A model generated the notes under the pieces. The model ran no database searches. It was not told the origin of the DNA and saw only the letters and a list, made by a program, of their open reading frames with translations. This document shows, piece after piece, positions 34,906 through 46,182 of a stretch of 64,000 nt of DNA (position 1 is the first letter of the stretch; each line of letters begins with the position of its first letter). Source of the stretch: Humulus lupulus (taxonomy: Eukaryota > Streptophyta > Magnoliopsida > Rosales > Cannabaceae); contig NC_084798.1 in the NCBI RefSeq assembly GCF_963169125.1, positions 173,753,980-173,817,979 on the forward strand, written 5' to 3'. A program made the position numbers and the translations under genes.

Positions 34906-36588
34906 CAACCTGTTGACGGTAAAAACTCTTAAACTAAGTTAAATCAAGAACTTCGTGAGTTGTAAAAGAAGTAGATTTAAATCAAATGAACTTAAAGAAA
35001 ACTTTCTTATGATTTCAAGAACACAAAATGTAAATGCTAAAATCTTAGAATGAAAAATAGAGAGAATGTAGAGTGTCTATTTCCATTAACAATAAGTGGT
35101 TACAAAATTCTCCCAAAAAATTCCCCCCTTTCTCAGATGAAGGGAGGTCATATATATAGTAGAGCACTAATGACTCTTAGTACATTATGTTCCATGGGGA
35201 CACGAGCTTCCATATGCAGTTTACAGGTGGTAGTGGTGCCACAAGCGTGGTGGTCAGTTCTAGTACATGCCGAGAATTTGTTGGAGCACCTCAACTTCAG
35301 TACCTGGATGTACCTCCACTACTTGTTTAGTACGAGTGTCAGAGATTGACTGACGAGGACCACATCAGGTACCTTACTCATATGACCACTACTTGTCTAG
35401 CATGTACATCGTGTCCGTACTCCAACTCCTCTTGGTTTGTAGGTGCATTCTGTACTTGTATGAGCTCCCTGAGTCACAGGTTTTCACCCTCGCAAGGTAC
35501 CTTATTCCCAAGGGCTTCAAGTGTTGAAATCCTTATATGTTATTCCAAGATGCCTGGCAATCAAGGACCTCATGAGATGGGCCTATGAAAATGAGACGAG
35601 AAAGGCCTCTCGACCCTAGGCGCATATTCTTGGCGCAAGGTATGGCATCGTAGGTGGGCATGTGCCTCGTGACACAGTCAGCAAAAGATGCGACAATAGG
35701 AGTGTAGGATGGCCTTGCGAAACCCTTGCTACGAAGTGTGGCTCCGTAGGGGAGGTGTGTGCCTCGCGACTCCATCGGTGCGACCCTGCAAAACCTTCGG
35801 CGCGAGATGAGGCGTGCGCCTCGCAAGAGCCTCGCGATTACCTCAGCATGACCCCGCGACAACTTCAATGTGACCCCACAACACCCTCGGTGCGAGCCGA
35901 GGCGTGCGCCTCGTGATACCCTCGCGACTCCCTCGGCGCGACCCTGCGATACCTTTGGCTTGAGAAAAGGCGTGCGCCTCGCAAAACCCTCGCGACTCCC
36001 TCGGGACAACTCTGCAACACCTTTGGTGTGACCCTGCGACACCCTCAGCATGACCCCATGACACATTCAGCATGACCCTGCGACACCCTCGGCGCGAGAC
36101 CAGGCGTGCGCCTCCTGAGACCCTCGCGACTCCCTTGGTGCGACACCTTCGGTGCGAGATGAGGCGTGCACCTCGCGAGATCCTCGCGACTCCCTCGGCA
36201 TGACCCCGCGAACCTTCGACGTGATCCCACAACACCCTCAGCATGAGACAAGGCATGAGCCTCACTACACCTTCGGAGACGAGGCGTGAGCCTCGCGACA
36301 CCCTCGGAACTCCCTTGGCGCGACCCCGCGACACCTTCGGCATGACCCCGTGACATCCTCAACACGAGATGAGGTGTGCGCCTCGCAAGGCCTTTAGCGT
36401 AAGGCCCCTACATGCGAGATGAGGTTGTGGCACGAGGCGTAGAGGTGTGTAGGCGAGACGGTGTCCGCGAGGCCCCTTGGCGCGAGGTTCAGGGGCGTGT
36501 GGGCGAGTCTATCTCCATCCCAAACTTATATTTTGAGGGTCAAGAGACAAAGGCCTTGTTCAAGTGGAGTGTCGGTATTCACACAACC
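34906..36588. mobile_element. Solo LTR with perfect TSD and GC-rich minisatellite
   Basis: 34911-36583 starts TGTTGACGG and ends TATTCACA, and is flanked by CAACC on both sides (34906-34910 and 36584-36588). Left and right of it the Tekay-1 leader continues. It holds no coding sequence or primer site, so a solo LTR is the simplest reading. The TG..CA ends and the start TGTTGAC recall the Tat LTRs, but the rest is unlike them; family unassigned. Confidence 0.8.
35640..36490. repeat. GC-rich, CpG-rich imperfect tandem repeat
   Basis: Many degenerate copies of phrases such as GCGACACCCTCGGCGCGAG and GAGGCGTGCGCCTCGCGA, with no strict period. Short palindromes are frequent (GGCGTGCGCC). It is the only strongly CpG-rich part of the solo LTR. 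Long apparent ORFs on the minus strand are a by-product of the repeat. Confidence 0.8.
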
Positions 36589-36828
36589 ACATACATTATT
36601 CATACCATAACACAAGTCTATAACATTCATGCATCAATTAATAGGCCTCGCTCCCACAAGATATATATATATATTAGGTCATGCTCTCTATTCTAGCATG
36701 CAGATAAGGCACATATGTTCAATTAAGCATATAATCATGTTATTGGATAGAAAACCGTGAGTCGAGCTTATCTTTAGTGATGAGTGTACATGTCCAGCCA
36801 GTCTTTAGGAACCTTTAACCCTAGACCA

Positions 36829-36840
36829 CTCTGATACCAA
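36829..36840 (-). other. Tekay-1 primer-binding site (tRNA-iMet type)
   Basis: On the minus strand TTGGTATCAGAG, 2 bp after the 5' LTR end at 36843. It is complementary to the 3' end of initiator tRNA-Met, the usual primer of chromoviruses. It gives the orientation of the element. Confidence 0.88.
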
Positions 36841-36842
36841 GT

Positions 36843-39800
36843 TGCAATGCCCTGGTTAGCCAAGACTGTTACATTATGTGTTTGAAATGGTGCTTAACTC
36901 ACTAAGCGGGTCATTTGGACTTAAATGTGTAATTAAAAACTAAACCAAGGTTAGGTATTAAAAAATTTGGTCAACAAAGTAATAATTTTTTTCATTAAAA
37001 GTGTTTAGTTTACACACGGGATCCCAAAAAGTGTTTACAGACTGGTAAAAGAAAATAAAATACAAATTAGTCGTCCTAAGCGGAAAAACAAGGTTCAACC
37101 CTAGCTCCTCCCAAGCAATCCCAGTCATGGTGGTTGAGTAGGCTACATACGTACACACCACCCCTAAAGCTCGCCAACTCATGACTGGTCCAGCTTACTT
37201 TTGCCCTTACCTGTATCATAGGGCACCTATGAGCCGAGGCCCAATAAGAAAACTGTAACGTCCCAAATTCCCTAGCCTTAGTGCTTTGATTAGGGGGGGA
37301 AATAATTAGTTTATTGTGTTATTATGTGATTATATACATGGTTATGTGAGTTGTATTATTATATGGCTGTATTTGCATGCATGTGGGCCTGTTTCTTATT
37401 AGAAGGGCATTTTCATAATTTTGGTCGTTGAGGGCATATTTGTATATTTGTGTGCATGTATGTGATATATGTGTGAGACCTTATTATTATCTGTTTAAGT
37501 TGGGTTTTTGCTATTGAGATTGAGGTGAGATGTTTGGGATTGTTTGGTAATGTTTTTTGGTGAGTTTTGGGCTGAGGGAAATAGGGATGGCTGGGTTCGC
37601 AGGGTCGCGTTGCGGCCCTGTTCTTGGGCATTGCGGTTCGTCCGAACCCCAGAGCCTAAGAGGGGCTCTATCTTGGTGGCACGCCGCAGTCCTCAAGGGT
37701 ATGACGCGGCCCGTGCCCTGGACCTAAACAGGGGGACTTTCTGTTTGGGAGGCGCGCCGCGGCCCATAAGGGCAAGTCGTGGCCCACCTGACCATTTTTG
37801 GCGACCTTAGGTTTTACTGATGGGAATTCAAATCTTAAAGCTCGGGATCGAATCTACTACCCAGTTTGGTAGAATATGAGGTCCCGGAGGCTAGGACTTG
37901 GTCCGGAAGCCTTTTTTGCTCGTTATTGATGAGATTCTATATTTGGTTATGACTAGGTTACCGCTAGGGGCTCAAGATCTGAATCGTGCTCGAGGGTCAT
38001 TCTTATTTTACATTATACTCGGACCTGAGGTAACAAAACTGCACCAATTATGTGATGTAAATGATTAGGGCTTGGCCCGAATGATGAATATAGTCTTGAT
38101 TGGGCATTGGCCCCTATAAATGTGCATGATTATGATTATTCCTATGAATGATTGATTAAAGCATGTCGAATGCTTTGTATATGGATGTTTGTTATATGAT
38201 GAATGCATGTTAGCATTATATACTTAAGAAAAGCATTGACTTATTAGTCAAGGACGGCAATAGCACTGGTCGTAAAACATTGACTTATCAATCAAGGACG
38301 ACAATAGCAATGAGCGCTGGTCGTAAAGCATTGACTTATGACTCAAGGGAGGCAATAGTGCACTAAGCGTTGTTCGATATGATTAGACCTAATCAGGAGC
38401 ACCTTATACGCTTGTCCAACCCAATGGTCGTAGAAAACTAAAGTGACAGGTACGCTAGGCCAGCTCCAGGGCTGGTTATACAGAGGATAGGGCAATGGGC
38501 CCCAGGGTGACTTATTAGTCCCAGATCCTAGGGCTCTGAGCTCCGGTATGATTTATTAGTCATGTACTTGGGCAACGGGCCCCAAAACGATTCAATTAAT
38601 CCATTGTTAGGGCATTTGGTCCCATATGATGCTACAGTCATCTATATGAATGGTATACGTGCATGAGTAGGGTTATTACTGCTGGGCATGTTTATTATGA
38701 TATGGAAATGTGTTATTCACTGCTTATGACCATGTTTAAGTTTTCTTGCTGGGCCTTGGCTCATGGGTGCTACGTGGTGCAGTTAAAAGGAATGAAAAGC
38801 TTAACCAGCCATGAGTTGGATAGCTTAGGTGGCAACGTGTACATATGCGGCCGCTTGACCACCACGGCCAAGGTTTCTCACAGGAACTAGGGTTAAACCC
38901 TATTTTTTCCACTTAGGTCGGCGGATTGTAACTTTTGAGTTGTAATGAACATTTTGGAACTGTAAATGTTTATTATAGGATCTCATGTACAGTTTAACGT
39001 TTTAATGAAATATCCACTCATTTTGACCGAAATTTTTAACCCTGGACCATTAATCACATTTAAATGCACGATTATGGCCTAATGACTCATTTAGCGAGTT
39101 AAGCATTATTTAAAATACACAGTGTAACGATCTTGGCTAACCAAGACGTTACAAAAACCGCACATAGTATAACCTTAATACAAATATTCAAAGCAGTAAT
39201 CACATGTTTCACAAATAACAGATGTAATCATTCCAATCATATAACTCGTAAACACATTCTACAGTTTACCAAAGATTACTCATCTTAGTCATATAATCAA
39301 TTTAGAGCCCAGAAAAAACAGCCCAGTCGATCGGCTCAGCTGAGAAAATTGCGTATGCAGGCACTCAGCGCACGGTTCATGTCGAGCAAGTATGGGTCGC
39401 AACCCCAAATGAACTTGCCTTTCACGACCAGCGTTCCGCATGCTTTACAAATTGGCCTCACGCTCAATGCGATGGCCAAGCATCAGTCTTATCATACATT
39501 CACAGGTAATTCAAGGCTAACAAGCATACCAATTCAAAGCTAATAAGCATATCAATTCAAAGCTAGTAGGCTTACCAACCAATAGCTCTATGTGCATATA
39601 CCGGTTTTCTTACCTTAAGTCCCGAGTAAATAGTGTATGGCGTCTCCAAGCACGATCCTTACCCCCGAGCCTAACAGTATAATCGTTCCTAGTTGCTCCC
39701 TTAAGCTTACAAGCTCCCAGCCCCAACTGAGCTTCAATTCCCCACCAAGCCTTGCCCCAGAACTTAAAGAATCAATGTTTTTCCCTTCAACTTTCCAAGG

Positions 39801-40460
39801 CCCCAACAATGAGAGTGAGAGAGAGAGAGACTAAGTCAGTTTTTTTTTGTTTTTGTTATGTTTTTCTTCTACAGAATTCCAGTGCCCAAGTCTTAAACCA
39901 TGCCCATGTAAAAGACTAAAATACCCCTATCTACTAAGCCTCTCCTTAAAGCCCCAAGGGCATTTTAATCATTTTACACCAATTCCCACTAAACCTCAAA
40001 TTATACCTAGAATCCCGACATACCCAAATAATCACCAAATAAATTCTCAATCCTCGGTAAACCCCGGTAACGTACTAAGATACTAAAATACTCCTAGGCT
40101 CACCCCGAGCCGAGTATTAATCCCCAATGTGACTTTTTCGCAAAATTTCTCACTAGGATCGCCTCGAGCCACACATCTCAAATATATCCACATAATAATG
40201 TGGTCTCACTCATAAATCATGTATAATACAAATATACCCTCAACGGGTCAAAAATTACGAAAATATCATTTTTAACATAATCGGGCCTATAAGCACATTT
40301 AATACACTTAAACATGCAAAAGCAGCCATAACATGATATAACTCTTGTAATTCCCCTAATCACACGTGTATATTGAGAATTAACACATAAAAATCCAATT
40401 ATGCCATCCTGGCACAATAATCAAGGCATTAAGCCTTATTAGCGAATTTGGGATATTACA
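36843..40460 (-). repeat. Tekay-1 5' LTR, split by a solo LTR
   Basis: On the minus strand it runs from TGTAATATCCCAAATTCGCT (40460) to CATTGCA (36843). About 1.7 kb belong to it; 37254-39153 plus one copy of the duplicated site are the nested insertion. The sequence parallels the solo LTRs at 43900 and 50368, e.g. AAATTCGCTAATAAGGCTTA at the start and the TTGGGCCTCGGCTCA block near the insertion. Confidence 0.85.
37249..39158 (+). mobile_element. Tekay-type solo LTR nested in Tekay-1 LTR, perfect TSD
   Basis: 37254-39153 (1900 bp), TGTAACGTCCC to AGACGTTACA, flanked by AAAAC on both sides (37249-37253, 39154-39158). It contains GC-rich patches near 37600-37790 with CCGCGG and the block CTTGCTGGGCCTTGGCTCA at 38744. 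It lies opposite to the LTR it entered and belongs to a related subfamily. Several short AGTCAAGGAC-type repeats occur at 38230-38350. Small ORFs inside are not supported as genes. Confidence 0.88.
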
Positions 40461-40673
40461 ATTTCCATATAATTAATTAGTATTTTACTCCCCAAATAAT
40501 GGGAAATGTCAACTATCAATTGTTTATTAAGGACATTAATGACTTAGGCCCCTATAAATAGGGTTGAGATATCTCATTGTAAATGGTTTAGAATTTTGGC
40601 TAGTTAAACATTGTAAACTTAGAGCAATATATACACAGTCTGAGACTCTATTGAAACTTGCTCAAACATGCTT
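40461..40673. other. Sequence between Tekay-1 and CACTA-2
   Basis: AT-rich with a TATA box (CCTATAAATAGGG near 40550) and a leader-like stretch, probably part of another LTR promoter. No gene. It is the flank into which CACTA-2 inserted. Confidence 0.4.
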
Positions 40674-40704
40674 CACTACTAGAATTTGGACATCAGTCAT
40701 CGAC

Positions 40705-41010
40705 CATGAGAGGTCAGTTCCCTTTAAACCGACTTAACACATGTTCTTAAGTTTGTTTACACAAAACGGACTTATCATGCATGTCAAAGGTAAGCATGGG
40801 AGGTCGGTTGCGCGAGAACTGACCTACCATGTGGACCATGTAGGTCGGTTCTGTGTGAACCGACCTCCCATGCTTGTAGAAGACATAGTAGGTCAGTTCC
40901 TACAAAACCGACCTACCATGCTGCCATGGTAGGTCAGTCATGTGTAGACCGACCTACCATGTCCTACCTTACTGACATAGTAGGTCGGTACTATATGAAC
41001 CAACTTATCA
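40705..41010. repeat. CACTA-2 subterminal inverted repeats (left block)
   Basis: At least five arms of ATGGTAGGTCGGTT or its reverse complement AACCGACCTACCATG, arranged as hairpins (40838-40874, 40888-40921, 40924-40960 are the clearest). Such subterminal repeats bind the element's own DNA-binding protein in known CACTA systems. Confidence 0.85.
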
Positions 41011-41016
41011 TGTCAC

Positions 41017-41183
41017 ATTATTATTTATTTTTCATTATTTGAATTTTAAAATATATATTCATAAAATTTAAATTTATTAATATAACATTATAATTATATT
41101 TTATAAATAAAAAATATTTTAATTTAATAGTATTTACAATTCAAAATAAATATATAAAACTTGATAAAAGGTTTCTTAAATAA
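41017..41183. other. AT-rich CACTA-2 interior before MINI-LTR
   Basis: Nearly pure A/T. It resembles 52740-52980 and 53200-53480, where the same AT-rich filler lies between subterminal repeat arms. No gene. Confidence 0.6.
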
Positions 41184-42265
41184 TGTTATCCCTGTTTTCC
41201 CCCGGGACGCGTGGCGTGACATAATGGGTACATGGGCTCCCTCAAAGAGATCCAGGCCCACCCTGAGCCCAATGAACAGGGAAAAAAGTCCTGATAGTCC
41301 CCGTCCATATGGTCCCGGCCAAGGTGTCCCCGTCCAGATGATCCCGGACAAGATGATCCCGGCCAAGGTGTCCCCGTCCAGAATGATCCCGGACAAGATG
41401 ATCCCGGCCAAGGTGTCCCCGTCCAGAATGATCCTGGACAAGATAATCCCGGCCAAGGTATCCCGTCCAGATGATCTCGGACAAGATGATCCCGGCCAAG
41501 GTGTCCCCGTCCAAATGATCCCGGCCAAGGTGTCCCCTGTCCAGATGATCCCGGACAAGATGATCCCGGCCAAGGTGTCCCCGTCCAGAATGATCCCGGA
41601 CAAGGTGTCCCCGTCCATATGGTCCGGGCCATTAGTAAATGAAATCGGACAAGATGTCCGGGTAGGAAAAGTTGGTCTTCCCTGAAGCTGACAGGTCCTC
41701 GAGAAACACAGAAGTAGGTCTCCTCAACTATGAACAAGAAGTTACGCATGGAGCGTACACTGTTCCTGGGAAACAGTGCTACCACAACACTGACAGATCT
41801 TGTCCCCCGAATCTTCCTCGTGGATCGTAACACCCAGGCTGAAGCAACTGTTTGTCGCGAGTCTTGTAATGTGATCATGTTTGGGCTGGCCCAATGGGCC
41901 TTTGTTAATATATGTTATATATTTCAAATCCTTTGTATTATGGCTCCATTAGTGAGCAAACTATAATTACATCTCTATTGGGCCAGGATTAGTCCAGCCC
42001 AAGCCCATTGCACAAGACTGCCTATAAATAGTGCCAGTTGTGCACAGTAGGGGGGATCCCAAGGTTGGCTTGTAAGCGATTACTCTGCTCAAATTTGTAG
42101 AAAACTCCATTGTCAAAAGCTCTCTAAGCTCTAATACAAATGACTCGTGGACTAAGGCTCATTAATGCCCCAACCACGTAAAAATCTTGTTTGCATTTTC
42201 AAAATCCTTTCTTTTTAAGCTCTCTTATCTTTCATAATTATAGTTGCCAAAAAACTCGGTTAACA
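41184..42265 (+). repeat. MINI-LTR 5' LTR
   Basis: 1082 bp. A conserved opening (TGTTATCCCTGTTTTCCCCC) is followed by a minisatellite (41305-41625). A TATA box (TATAAATA) lies at 42023-42030 and the end is CTCGGTTAACA. Confidence 0.93.
41305..41625 (+). repeat. Minisatellite in the 5' LTR of MINI-LTR
   Basis: Units of about 45 bp made of GATCCCGGACAAGAT and GATCCCGGCCAAGGTGTCCC plus CGTCCAGAAT, with shorter 29-30-bp variants. The block is about 140 bp shorter than in the 3' LTR. Apparent ORFs on both strands here come from the repeat. Confidence 0.88.
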
Positions 42266-42285
42266 GTTTGGTGCTTTCATTGCGA
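42266..42285 (+). other. MINI-LTR primer-binding site
   Basis: GTTTGGTGCTTTCATTGCGA directly after the LTR. It matches the Tat-A site TTCTGGTGCTCTCATTGAGA at most positions. Confidence 0.75.
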
Positions 42286-42324
42286 GCTGAAGAAAGCTTG
42301 AGTTGATCTTCAACATCTGCAACA

Positions 42325-42420
42325 ATGGTGAACACAAGGCATGTTGTATTTGACCTTGCTCACCGACAACAGCAAGGCAATGAAGAACCATTGCCCAGTC
42401 AACCATTCCTCCAAGACTAA
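42325..42420 (+). pseudogene. Short gag-start-like ORF of MINI-LTR (31 codons)
   Basis: ATG at 42325, MVNTRHVVFDLAHRQQQGNE, ending at a TAA. An opening MVNTR is common in gag proteins of Ty3/gypsy elements, and the place, about 40 bp after the primer site, fits. Nothing of gag follows; the tandem repeat starts about 50 bp later. It may be a decayed gag start or chance. Confidence 0.4.
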
Positions 42421-42469
42421 CCTGAGGATACACCTTCATTAGGGCCCTCTGCATGACGATTCCCATTAC

Positions 42470-43899
42470 TTTGAAAATGGGACAAAAGGCCCAAGCCTAG
42501 TCCCATCTCGGACACCAAATGGTCCGGGCGGGTACAAACCCATCCCAGACCAGAATGGTCCGGGCGGGTACAAACCCATCCCGACCTGAATGGTCCGGGC
42601 AGGTTCAGACCCAAATGGGACGCGAGGCCCAAGCCTAGTCCCATCCCGGACACCAAATGGTTCGGGCGGGTACAAACCCATCCCCGACCTGAATGGTCCG
42701 AGCGGGTACAAACCCATCCCCGACCTGAATAGTCTGGGAGGGTACAAACCCAAATGGGACGCGAGGCCCAAGCCTAGTCCCATCCCGGACACCAAATGGT
42801 CCGGGCGGGTACAAACCCATCCCTGACTTGAATGGTCCGTGCGGGTACAAACCCATCCCCGACCTGAATGGTCCGGGCGGGTACAGACCCAAATGGGACA
42901 CAAGGCCCAAGCCTAGTCCCATCCCGGACACCAAATGGTCCGGGCGGGTACAAACCCATCCCTGACCTGAATGGTCCGGGTGGATACAAACCCAAATGGG
43001 ACGCATGGCCCAAGCCTAGTCCCATCCCGGACACCAAATGGTCTAGGCGGGTACAAAACAAAATGGGACGCGAGGCCCAAGCCTAGTCCCATCCCGGACA
43101 CCGAATGGTCCGAGTGGGTACAAACCCATCCCCGACCTGAATGGTCCGGGCAGGTACAGACCCAAATGGAACACAAGGCCCAAGCCTAGTCCCATCCCGG
43201 ACACCGAATGGTCCGGGCGGGTACAAACCCATCCCCGACCTGAATGGTCCGGGCGGGTACAGACCTAAATGGGACGCAAGGCCCAAGCCTAGTCCCATCC
43301 AGGACACCAAATGGTCCGGGCAGGTACAAACCCATCCCTGACCTGAATGGTCCGGGTGGGAACAAACCCAAATGGGACGCAAGGCCCAAGCCTAGTCCCA
43401 TCCCGGACACCAAATGGTCTGGCCGGGTACAAACCCAAATGGGATGCGAGGCCCAAGCCTAGTCCCATCCCGGACACCGAATGGTCCGGGCGGGTACAAA
43501 CCCAAATGGGACGCAAGGCCCAAGCCTAGTCCCATCCCGGACACCAAATGGTCCGAGTGGGTACAAACCCATCTACGACCAAAATGGTCTGGGCGGGTAC
43601 AAACCCAAATGGGACGCAAGGCCCAAGCCTAGTCACATCCCGGACACCAAATGGTCTGGGCGGGTACAAACCCATCCCTAACCTGAATGGTACGGGCGGG
43701 TACAAACCCAAATGGGACGCAAGGCCCAAGCCTAGTCCCATCCCGGACACCAAATGGTTTGGGCGGATACAAAACCATCCCCGACCAGAATGGTCCGGGC
43801 GGGTACAAACCCAAATGGGACGCAAGGCCCAAGCCTAATCACATCCCGGACGCCAAATGGTCCAGGCGGGTACAAACCCATCCCGACCTGAATGGTCCG
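42470..43899 (+). repeat. MINI-LTR minisatellite, left block
   Basis: About 14 higher-order units. The core A is 36 bp (TCCCCGACCTGAATGGTCCG + GGCGGGTACAAACCCA). A' is a 37-bp variant (TCCCGGACACCAAATGGTCC + GGGCGGGTACAAACCCA). B is a 30-bp linker (AATGGGACGCGAGGCCCAAG + CCTAGTCCCA). The orders are A'B (67 bp), A'AB (103 bp) and A'AAB (139 bp). Because 67 and 103 are not multiples of three, no frame stays open through the block; the many overlapping ORFs are artefacts. Confidence 0.95.
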
Positions 43900-46182
43900 T
43901 GTAACGACCCAATTTCGCTAATAAGGCTTAAGGACCTTGATTAGCGTGCCAGGAGGGCATGATGGGATTTATGTGTGATTTGATGAGTTAAATGCATGGT
44001 TATGATTTGAAGCATGTTATATGACTATTTGTTTATCTAAGATGCATGGCTATGTATATTAGTATGCATGTAGGCCCGGATCGTGTTAGAAGGGCATAAC
44101 TGTAATTTTGCCATGTTGGGCATAACTGCATTGATATGTGATAATTGTATTCCGTGATTTGTACCACGTGAGTGTGGTGTTATTGTTGTGATGCACGTGC
44201 CGAGATGGTCCTAGAGAGCAAATTAACTTAAGAGTCACAACGGGATTTTGTACCCAGCTCGGGAGGAGCCTAGGGGTACCTCGGGAATTTTATGGTTAAG
44301 TAGAGAATTAGCTGTTAATGGTTATTGGTGATTTAGTAACTTAGGTAACCATTAGTTACTGCTGTGGGTAACAAGTTTAGTTGGAAAATGGTAGAATTGA
44401 AATATTAGTGAAAGGACTAGAGTACCCTTGAGGAATTAGTTGAGAAAGGATCATTTGGAGGGGTAGCATGGTCATTTGGCAAGGGTAATAGGCAATTCTC
44501 AGCTGGGTTTTAGTGGGTCACGGTTTGGGTATTTAGGGTCATTATATGCCTTGATAAAATTGGAAGAGAAGAAGAAGAAAGGAGAAGAGGTGTAGATGGG
44601 GCTGAAGTTTTGAGACCTAGGAGGAGATTCAAAGGGATTTGAGGAACCAAAAACCAGATTTGAACTAGGACTACTCAAGGTAAGATTTATATTCTGTTAT
44701 TTCTTGGGTTCAAGGTTGATGTCTCAAAGTTTTAGTGTGGAATTTAAAGATAGGATGGTTGGTTTAAAGTTTGAGGAATTTGAAACTCTAGATGAGATTT
44801 TTAAGTGTGATTGTGTTTTGATCTTGATACTAATGTTGTGATTATTAATTGGTTTTGAATTGGGAGCTTTGGGATGGCTTAAGGTGAGGTTTTAAGCTTG
44901 AAAATGGTGGTTTTTTTTCTGGGTTCGAAGGGTCGGGCCGCGGCATGGTTCTGGGAGGGCCGCGGCCCTTGAAGGCCAAGATGCGCTGAGGATGGAGGGC
45001 GGGCCGCGGCATGGTCCTTGTAGGGCCGCAGCCCTTACCTATTTCTGGGCATTTTTGTGGCCCTGTTTGGGGGCCATGCCGCGGCGCTTAAGGGATTTTG
45101 GGATTTTGAGATTTTAGGCTTGGGAATTTAACCTAGGGTGCTCGGGGTTGAGTCTTTTACCATATTTGGTGAAGTTCAACGTTCCGAGTACTAGAACTTG
45201 GCTTGGAAGCTCATTTAAGGATGTTTCATGTGTGTTGTGACTAGGATTTTGGAGAGGCTCGTGCTAGAGGACCGTGCTCGCGGCTTGAGAGCATCAGGAG
45301 GCTCGGAATATAGGTAAGAAAACTATAACACCCGTAGGATGGGGCATGGGCCCATAGTGTGATTGCGGGGCACGACCCTATATTGCATGTTGCATGATGA
45401 GATGATTGCAGGGCACGGCCCTATATTGCATTACATGTTAGGGTGCAGATTTAAATGAGTTGATATTTGTTGAAATGTTGTTTGATTTATGCTATATATG
45501 ATTATAGAGAAATGAACGGCTATGGCCGAGGGCGGCAAGGCCGAGAACGGCAGCGGGGCCGGAAGTAACACCTAGCACATGGGATGCTTATGGTCAGGGT
45601 AGGACCCAGGGGATACAGGTGATATCCCTACGGTGAGGACCGAGACCCCAGGCTTCGGTAAGGCTTCGGGGGCGGCATGGCCGTGTTTGCTTAGTCTAAT
45701 GGTTGACTTGTTTATATGCGGATTATCTGTTATGATAAACTGTATAAATTGCATATGTTATGTTCTGCATGAGTTTTCTTGCGGGGCTTCGGCTCACGGG
45801 TGCTCCGTGTTGCAGGTAAGGGCAATGACTGAGTCAACCGACCATGAGTACGGAGAGCGTGAAGCGACGCATACATGTTTGGCCTGCCCGACTGCTTTGG
45901 TTGGGGGTTTATTTGAAAATGGCTGTAAAAATCTATGATTTTTAGAACTGATCAACTGTAAACTTATTTCAAGATGTAAATAGTTTTCAAACCTTATTTT
46001 GGGATCCCAAATGTCTATTACTTGAAGTTTTTATTGAAACAACGCATTTTCAAAGGTTACAGCCTTAACTATTAATTAGTCACACTTTCGTTTCAAAACC
46101 TCGGTTAGCGAGATCAATGCACACTATTTTGTCTCAAAACCCACTTAGTAACGGCTCTAAGAAAGTAGGGCGTTACAGTCCG
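43895..46182 (+). mobile_element. Tekay-type solo LTR inside the MINI-LTR minisatellite, perfect TSD
   Basis: 43900-46177 (2278 bp), TGTAACGACCCAATTTCGCT to GGGCGTTACA, flanked by GTCCG on both sides (43895-43899, 46178-46182). It holds a CCGCGG array (44933-45085), a GGC-rich stretch (45508-45570) and the conserved block at 45776-45825. It lacks internal sequence and primer site. Closely related to the LTR at 50368-52192. Predicted small proteins inside have no support. Confidence 0.93.
44933..45085 (+). repeat. CCGCGG motif array (Tekay-type LTR)
   Basis: Five copies or variants of GGGCCGCGGCATGG / GGGCCGCGGCCC (near 44936, 44958, 45001, 45022, 45074). The 14-mer GGGCCGCGGCATGG is identical to one in Athila-1 at about 23857. 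Confidence 0.85.

Larger units (their letters stand above)
33931..40460 (-). mobile_element. Tekay-1: 5' half of a Tekay/Del-type chromovirus, with two nested insertions
   Basis: On the minus strand: long 5' LTR (40460 to 36843, starting TGTAATATCCC), tRNA-iMet primer site, leader, gag to about 33935. Everything downstream (protease to 3' LTR) is missing at the junction with the copia element. A solo LTR of another family (34911-36583) is inserted in the leader, and a Tekay-type solo LTR (37254-39153) in the 5' LTR. Confidence 0.85.

Noticed and set aside
35533..36365. Arg/Gly/Ser-rich ORFs of 106-177 codons on the minus strand
   Set aside because: They lie wholly in the CpG-rich degenerate repeat of a solo LTR and show no protein-family motif.
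37544..37810. 88-codon ORF in a solo LTR
   Set aside because: It lies in the GC-rich patch of the LTR, without motif or conservation in the related LTRs.
43900..46177. TGTAACG...CGTTACA ends read as terminal inverted repeats of a DNA transposon
   Set aside because: The 5-bp duplications, the length, and the same ends in Tekay-1 next to a tRNA-Met primer site show that these are LTRs.
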